Of a stretch of 64,000 nucleotides of DNA, positions 60,686 to 64,000 are shown in pieces. This DNA comes from Clostridium sp. AM30-24 (GTDB taxonomy: Bacteria; Bacillota; Clostridia; Lachnospirales; Lachnospiraceae). The stretch spans positions 62,001 through 126,000 of the forward strand of contig NZ_QUJB01000007.1 of NCBI RefSeq assembly GCF_003480435.1, given 5' to 3'. The position numbers were made by a program, and so were the translations under genes. The stretch's first letter is position 1. Every line of letters begins with the position of its first letter. The notes beneath the pieces are model-generated. The model was not told where the DNA came from. It worked only from the letters and a program-made list of their open reading frames with translations, and searched no databases.

Positions 60686-61621
60686 TTATTCTATCTCGAT
60701 CGTGTAGTTATAGCTGTAGGTATGGACGTAAAGTGTATTATCCTGGTATACGAGGAGATCAGGCTGTTTTTTTAGAGTCAGTCGGGAGAGAACCTCGCCG
60801 GTGTGGAGATCGAGCTGATAGAGGTAGTCGTCCTCGGAGGTGAAGCCATATCCGCAGATGATCACATTGTCTTTTACGATAAAGTTCATGGAATTACAGG
60901 TCTGGTCAGCGCTTCTCCAGAGGAGTTTGTCATTTTCCAGATCATAGGCAAACATGAAACAGGTATCCGGCTGGGCGTAGCCGTTTGTCACGCTGGCTCC
61001 GTAGAAGATTCCGTCCTTCAGACAGGCATTGTTTCCGTTGATGTACCATTTGTCGGTGGGATAAGTTAAGACATACAGGCAGTTTCCGGTACCGTTCTCA
61101 AAAATATAAAGCTCTTCGCCGGACCAGAGGTACTGGTAGTTGTCATCATAAAAGCTGTTCCAGTCGGTGCCGATCATTGGGAGGGATAGTCCTTTCCTGT
61201 CGTACCATTCGTTTGCAAAATCGATACCGTTTTCTTCTTCGGATACGATCCTTAAATCAAAAGGAGCGGCGGCATCACCGGTGGGATGTGTCTCCCTGGC
61301 TGTGGACAGGTCGATGGTAATGTATTTTGTCTCAGGAGCCGTATTTTCGGTGTCAGTATTGGCAGCAGGGCTGGTTTCTGTTTTCATATCGGTTTCAGAG
61401 CTTTCTGCTGCCACTGTTTTCATGTCAGATTCAGAGGTGCTTTCTGCCGTTGTTTCTGTAGCATTTTTAGAACTGGATTCCGTCTCTCCTTTTAATTCGA
61501 TTTCGGAAGTTTGTATCGCTGTTTCTGCGGGAGTATCTGTTGAAATCGTGTTTTTCTCAGCGCCGCATCCTGATAATAACATGCACAGGATGATGAACGG
61601 CAGGTATTTTACGTTGTTCAT
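60686..61621 (-). CDS. Lipoprotein with Ser/Thr-rich spacer and PQQ-like repeats
   Basis: 311 residues. Lipoprotein signal with lipobox MLLSGC (about 14-19), a Ser/Thr/Glu-rich spacer (about 25-95), then a beta-rich domain with repeats such as EELYIFENGTGNCLYVL, FMFAYDLENDKLLWRSADQ and YLYQLDLHTGEVLSRLTL that resemble beta-propeller (PQQ-like) blades. Function unknown. AAAGGAAAA precedes the ATG. It lies on the opposite strand inside the otherwise conserved yqhY-nusB-xseA-xseB order, suggesting insertion. Confidence 0.78.
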   Translation of the reverse strand: MNNVKYLPFIILCMLLSGCGAEKNTISTDTPAETAIQTSEIELKGETESSSKNATETTAESTSESDMKTVAAESSETDMKTETSPAANTDTENTAPETKYITIDLSTARETHPTGDAAAPFDLRIVSEEENGIDFANEWYDRKGLSLPMIGTDWNSFYDDNYQYLWSGEELYIFENGTGNCLYVLTYPTDKWYINGNNACLKDGIFYGASVTNGYAQPDTCFMFAYDLENDKLLWRSADQTCNSMNFIVKDNVIICGYGFTSEDDYLYQLDLHTGEVLSRLTLKKQPDLLVYQDNTLYVHTYSYNYTIEIE

Positions 61622-61720
61622 TGTATTATTTTCCTTTCTGAGGTAAGTTTGGAATTCTGAAGGGATCAGAAAGAGTATACCATATCATAAGGATAAAAAA
61701 AACATCTCTCACATAAGGAC

Positions 61721-61749
61721 TTGTGAAAATATACATTTTCATGTATAAT
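61721..61749 (+). promoter_or_regulatory. Sigma-A promoter of nusB-xseA-xseB
   Basis: TTGTGA (61721-61726), 17-base spacer, TATAAT (61744-61749) with an upstream TG. The leader would be about 160 bases. Confidence 0.8.
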
Positions 61750-61789
61750 CCTAAATTAGGAGTACTCTGTTCTGCGCTCACATCTGCAG

Positions 61790-61811
61790 AAGCTGCAAAA
61801 GGCAGCTTTTT
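61790..61811 (+). terminator. Terminator-like hairpin in the nusB leader
   Basis: AAGCTGC pairs with GCAGCTT over a 5-base loop and runs into TTTTT, about 35 bases after the expected transcript start and 104 bases before nusB. Candidate attenuator. Confidence 0.55.
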
Positions 61812-61914
61812 CGGAAGCATGGCGGCAAAAAGAGCAGTTCAGAGATTGACAATCAGAGCAGCACGGACTGACGGAAAAGCCCGTCGGCCCGTTCAGATAA
61901 ACGGAGGTAGAAAA

Positions 61915-62370
61915 GTGACCAGAAGGGAAGCCAGAGAACATTGTTTTAAAATGCTGTTCTGCCAGGATTTTTACCCGGCAGAGGAGAAGGAAGAGCAGTT
62001 AGAGAAATATTTTGAAGCGCCGAAGGAGGATGTGACCGGCGAAGACGGAAAAGATGAGATCCTTCATGATCCGTTTGAGAAAGAAGAGGACCGCGCATAC
62101 CTCGAAAAACGCGTCGAGAAGATCATGGAACTGATCCCGGAGATCGATGAAAAGATCAACGAGATCGCGGAAGGCTGGAGAACAAGACGTATGGGTAAAG
62201 TTGAGCTTACGATTTTACGTCTTGCAGTGTTCGAGATGAAATATGATGAGGAGATCCCGGAGAAGGTTGCCATCAACGAAGCGGTTGAACTCGCAAAGAA
62301 ATTCGGCGGAGATGAAGCCCCGGCATTTGTAAACGGTATCCTTGCAAAACTGATCCAGAAAGGCAATTAA
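61915..62370 (+). CDS. nusB: Transcription antitermination factor NusB
   Basis: 151-residue all-helical RNA-binding protein that, with NusE (S10), supports rRNA antitermination. RREAREHCFKMLFCQDFYP and the C-terminal TILRLAVFEMKYDEEIPEKVAINEAVELAKKFGGDEAPAFVNGILAKL are signature segments; an acidic insert at about 25-65 is longer than in many homologues. The start is a GTG at 61915 behind ACGGAGG. The frame is open further upstream, but that reaches into the promoter. Confidence 0.93.
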   Translation: MTRREAREHCFKMLFCQDFYPAEEKEEQLEKYFEAPKEDVTGEDGKDEILHDPFEKEEDRAYLEKRVEKIMELIPEIDEKINEIAEGWRTRRMGKVELTILRLAVFEMKYDEEIPEKVAINEAVELAKKFGGDEAPAFVNGILAKLIQKGN

Positions 62371-62373
62371 ACG

Positions 62374-63642
62374 ATGGCAGGTGTTTACTCTGTTGCACAG
62401 GTAAATTCATACATCAAAAATATGTTTGCACAGGACTTCCTTCTTCGCCGCCTGTCGGTGAAGGGGGAAGTTTCCAACTGTAAGTATCACAGTTCCGGAC
62501 ATATCTATTTCACACTGAAAGACGGCGGCGGAACACTTCAGGCTGTCATGTTCGCAAGCCAGCGCCGCGGCCTCAACTTTAAGCTTGCCGAGGGACAGCA
62601 GGTTGTTGTAAAAGGAACTGTGTATGTCTACGAGCGGGACGGAAAATACCAGCTCTACGCGTCAGAAATCGAACTTTCCGGGCGCGGAGACCTGTATCTG
62701 AGATTTGAAAAACTCTTAAAAGAGCTGGAAGAGATGGGGATGTTTGACTCGCAGTATAAGCGGCCGATCCCGCGGTTCGCAAAGACCGTGGGAATCGTCA
62801 CAGCGCCCACGGGAGCTGCGATCCGGGATATTATGAATATCTCCCACAGACGGAATCCATATGTCCAGCTGATCCTCTACCCGGCCCTGGTTCAGGGAGA
62901 CGGCGCAAAGGACAGCATCGTAAAAGGAATCCGGACACTTGATGCGATGGGACTGGATGTCCTGATCGTCGGGCGCGGCGGCGGTTCGATCGAAGACCTT
63001 TGGGCCTTCAACGAGGAGGAAGTCGCCAGAGCGATCTTCGCATGCAATACGCCGGTGATCTCCGCAGTCGGTCACGAGACCGATGTGACGATCGCGGATT
63101 ACGCGGCAGATCTTCGGGCACCGACTCCGTCAGCAGCGGCAGAGCTTGCGGTATTTGATTATTTCCAGTTCCGGATGGATCTGAATGCGAGAAAACAGCG
63201 CCTGATGAAGGAGATGGGAACAAGTCTTGAGCGGGCTAAAAGCAGGTTAAAGCATGATGAGCTGACATTGCGGTTTTATGACCCGAAGAGCCAGCTGAAT
63301 GAGAAGAAAAAGCGGCTGGCGGACGCGGAAGATACACTTTTACGTCTGATCGCAGAGCGGCAGCAGGAGGCGAGACGTGATCTGCAGAATGCGGAGACAC
63401 TGCTCAGAAGATCCATGGCGGACCGGCTTGCGGCTGATAAGAGAAATCTTGCGGTGAAGAGTGAACGTCTGTGGGGACTGTCCCCGTTAAAGAAGATCAG
63501 CGGAGGATTCGGATTTATCACGGACGGGGATGGAAAACGTCTGGAGACTGTGGAACAGGCGGAAGCCGGAAAACGGATCACGGTCCGGGTGAAGGACGGT
63601 CGAATCGGGGCTGTTGTAGATCATGTTGAGAAGTATCGGTAG
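62374..63642 (+). CDS. xseA: Exodeoxyribonuclease VII large subunit
   Basis: 422 residues. N-terminal OB fold (SVAQVNSYIKNMFAQDFLLRRLSVKGEVSNCKYHSSGHIYFTLKD), catalytic domain with GIVTAPTGAAIRDI and IVGRGGGSIEDLWAFNEEEVARAI, then a long coiled-coil region (about 260-370). It degrades single-stranded DNA together with XseB. The ATG is 3 bases after nusB. Confidence 0.96.
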   Translation: MAGVYSVAQVNSYIKNMFAQDFLLRRLSVKGEVSNCKYHSSGHIYFTLKDGGGTLQAVMFASQRRGLNFKLAEGQQVVVKGTVYVYERDGKYQLYASEIELSGRGDLYLRFEKLLKELEEMGMFDSQYKRPIPRFAKTVGIVTAPTGAAIRDIMNISHRRNPYVQLILYPALVQGDGAKDSIVKGIRTLDAMGLDVLIVGRGGGSIEDLWAFNEEEVARAIFACNTPVISAVGHETDVTIADYAADLRAPTPSAAAELAVFDYFQFRMDLNARKQRLMKEMGTSLERAKSRLKHDELTLRFYDPKSQLNEKKKRLADAEDTLLRLIAERQQEARRDLQNAETLLRRSMADRLAADKRNLAVKSERLWGLSPLKKISGGFGFITDGDGKRLETVEQAEAGKRITVRVKDGRIGAVVDHVEKYR

Positions 63643-63755
63643 GAATCCACCACAGAATATTATCTATCGCACCAATTTTCACGAATAATCAAACAATAAT
63701 TCAAGTAGGAAAATAGAACGATACGGTAGTACACGCTGCCGCAGTGAGGAATCAT

Positions 63756-63989
63756 ATGGATGACGAGACAAGAAAACAGATGAATGTCGAGGAGACATTT
63801 GCGGCTCTCGACCGGATCATCGGAAAGCTGGAAAAGGGAGACGGATCTCTGGAGGACGCTTTCGCTGATTACGAAGAGGGCATGAAGCTTGTAAAGAGCT
63901 GTAACGAAAAAATTGAGACGATCGAAAAAAAGATCCTTGTTTTGAGTGGAGATCAAACGGAGGAAAAGGAAAATGGCGGACAATTTTAA
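63756..63989 (+). CDS. xseB: Exodeoxyribonuclease VII small subunit
   Basis: 77 residues: NVEETFAALDRIIGKLEKGDGSLEDAFADYEEGMKLVKSCNEKIETIEKKI is the typical helical XseB pattern. The ATG at 63756 follows GAGG; a GTG at 63744 would add four residues. Its end overlaps the next gene by 17 bases. Confidence 0.93.
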   Translation: MDDETRKQMNVEETFAALDRIIGKLEKGDGSLEDAFADYEEGMKLVKSCNEKIETIEKKILVLSGDQTEEKENGGQF

Positions 63990-64000
63990 GGAAAGGTTCA
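63973..64000 (+). CDS. Start of a probable polyprenyl (farnesyl) diphosphate synthase gene
   Basis: Only nine codons (MADNFKERF) are visible after AGGAAAAGGAAA. The call as an ispA-type gene rests on the conserved xseA-xseB-ispA order in Firmicutes and on this kind of N-terminus; the fragment alone proves nothing. Confidence 0.45.

Noticed and set aside
61723-61914. 64-residue N-terminal extension of NusB
   Set aside because: It begins within the promoter -35/-10 region, and a GGAGG site sits right before the GTG at 61915.
1-64000. CRISPR arrays, tRNA, rRNA, prophage and insertion sequences
   Set aside because: No regularly spaced repeats, no tRNA or rRNA-like sequence, no transposase or phage structural genes; the single tyrosine recombinase has no phage context.

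Overview
The window reads as chromosome from an anaerobic, spore-forming, butyrate-producing member of the Lachnospiraceae (Clostridia). The grounds are a full spoIIIAA-AH sporulation operon, a complete acetyl-CoA to butyryl-CoA gene set (thl, crt, hbd, bcd, etfB, etfA) beside a butyryl-CoA:acetate CoA-transferase gene, strong GGAGG-type ribosome sites, sigma-A promoters with 17-base spacers, and cell-wall-binding repeats typical of gut clostridia. Species cannot be read from the sequence. I see no rRNA, tRNA, CRISPR array, prophage or insertion sequence.

Layout. 1-5.3 kb: MATE exporter fragment, LysR regulator, glutamate symporter gltS and a GlnK/GlnL-like two-component system, with an exact match to the GlnL operator in front of gltS. 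5.5-11.7 kb: type Ic aspartate aminotransferase, a GtrA/YfhO membrane pair, and argH translationally coupled to yfhO. 12.3-21.3 kb: LysR regulator, but on the minus strand, then thl-crt-hbd and bcd-etfB-etfA, with a hairpin-rich gap between hbd and bcd. 21.5-27 kb: the most unusual region. A tyrosine recombinase gene ends inside one copy of a 22-bp inverted repeat; the second copy lies 223 bp away, just before a gene for a zinc-motif/AP2 protein, and a 1139-residue BspA-like surface protein follows. The enclosed segment carries a near-ideal sigma-A promoter pointing away from these two genes. A terminator straddles the left boundary and would be broken by inversion. I read this as a recombinase-driven on/off promoter switch, here in the OFF orientation.

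27-39 kb: an internally deleted AEC permease remnant, LysR, NhaC antiporter, a repeat-rich lipoprotein, a GntR-SSS symporter-gamma-glutamyltransferase locus, argG, and fchA-folD. 39.6-47.4 kb: a second large surface protein sharing the same C-terminal wall-binding module, a DUF606 transporter, metNIQ behind a cysteine-rich leader peptide with an attenuator, and bioB behind a BirA box. 47.5-54.7 kb: GNAT, TauE, comEA, an orphan response regulator, GNAT, rlmH, a DUF4272 protein and hom with a structured leader. 54.9-64 kb: spoIIIAA-AH, the Asp23-family gene, a lipoprotein gene on the opposite strand, nusB, xseA, xseB and the first codons of a probable ispA, an order close to that of Bacillus subtilis.

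How the genes work together: acetyl-CoA is condensed and reduced to butyryl-CoA, with Bcd and EtfAB carrying out the reduction, and But releases butyrate while recycling acetate. Glutamate/aspartate metabolism, arginine synthesis (argG, argH) and one-carbon folate enzymes make up most of the rest. Start sites were chosen by Shine-Dalgarno position and family length and often lie inside longer open frames. All functional calls come from sequence motifs and family knowledge; no database search was run.
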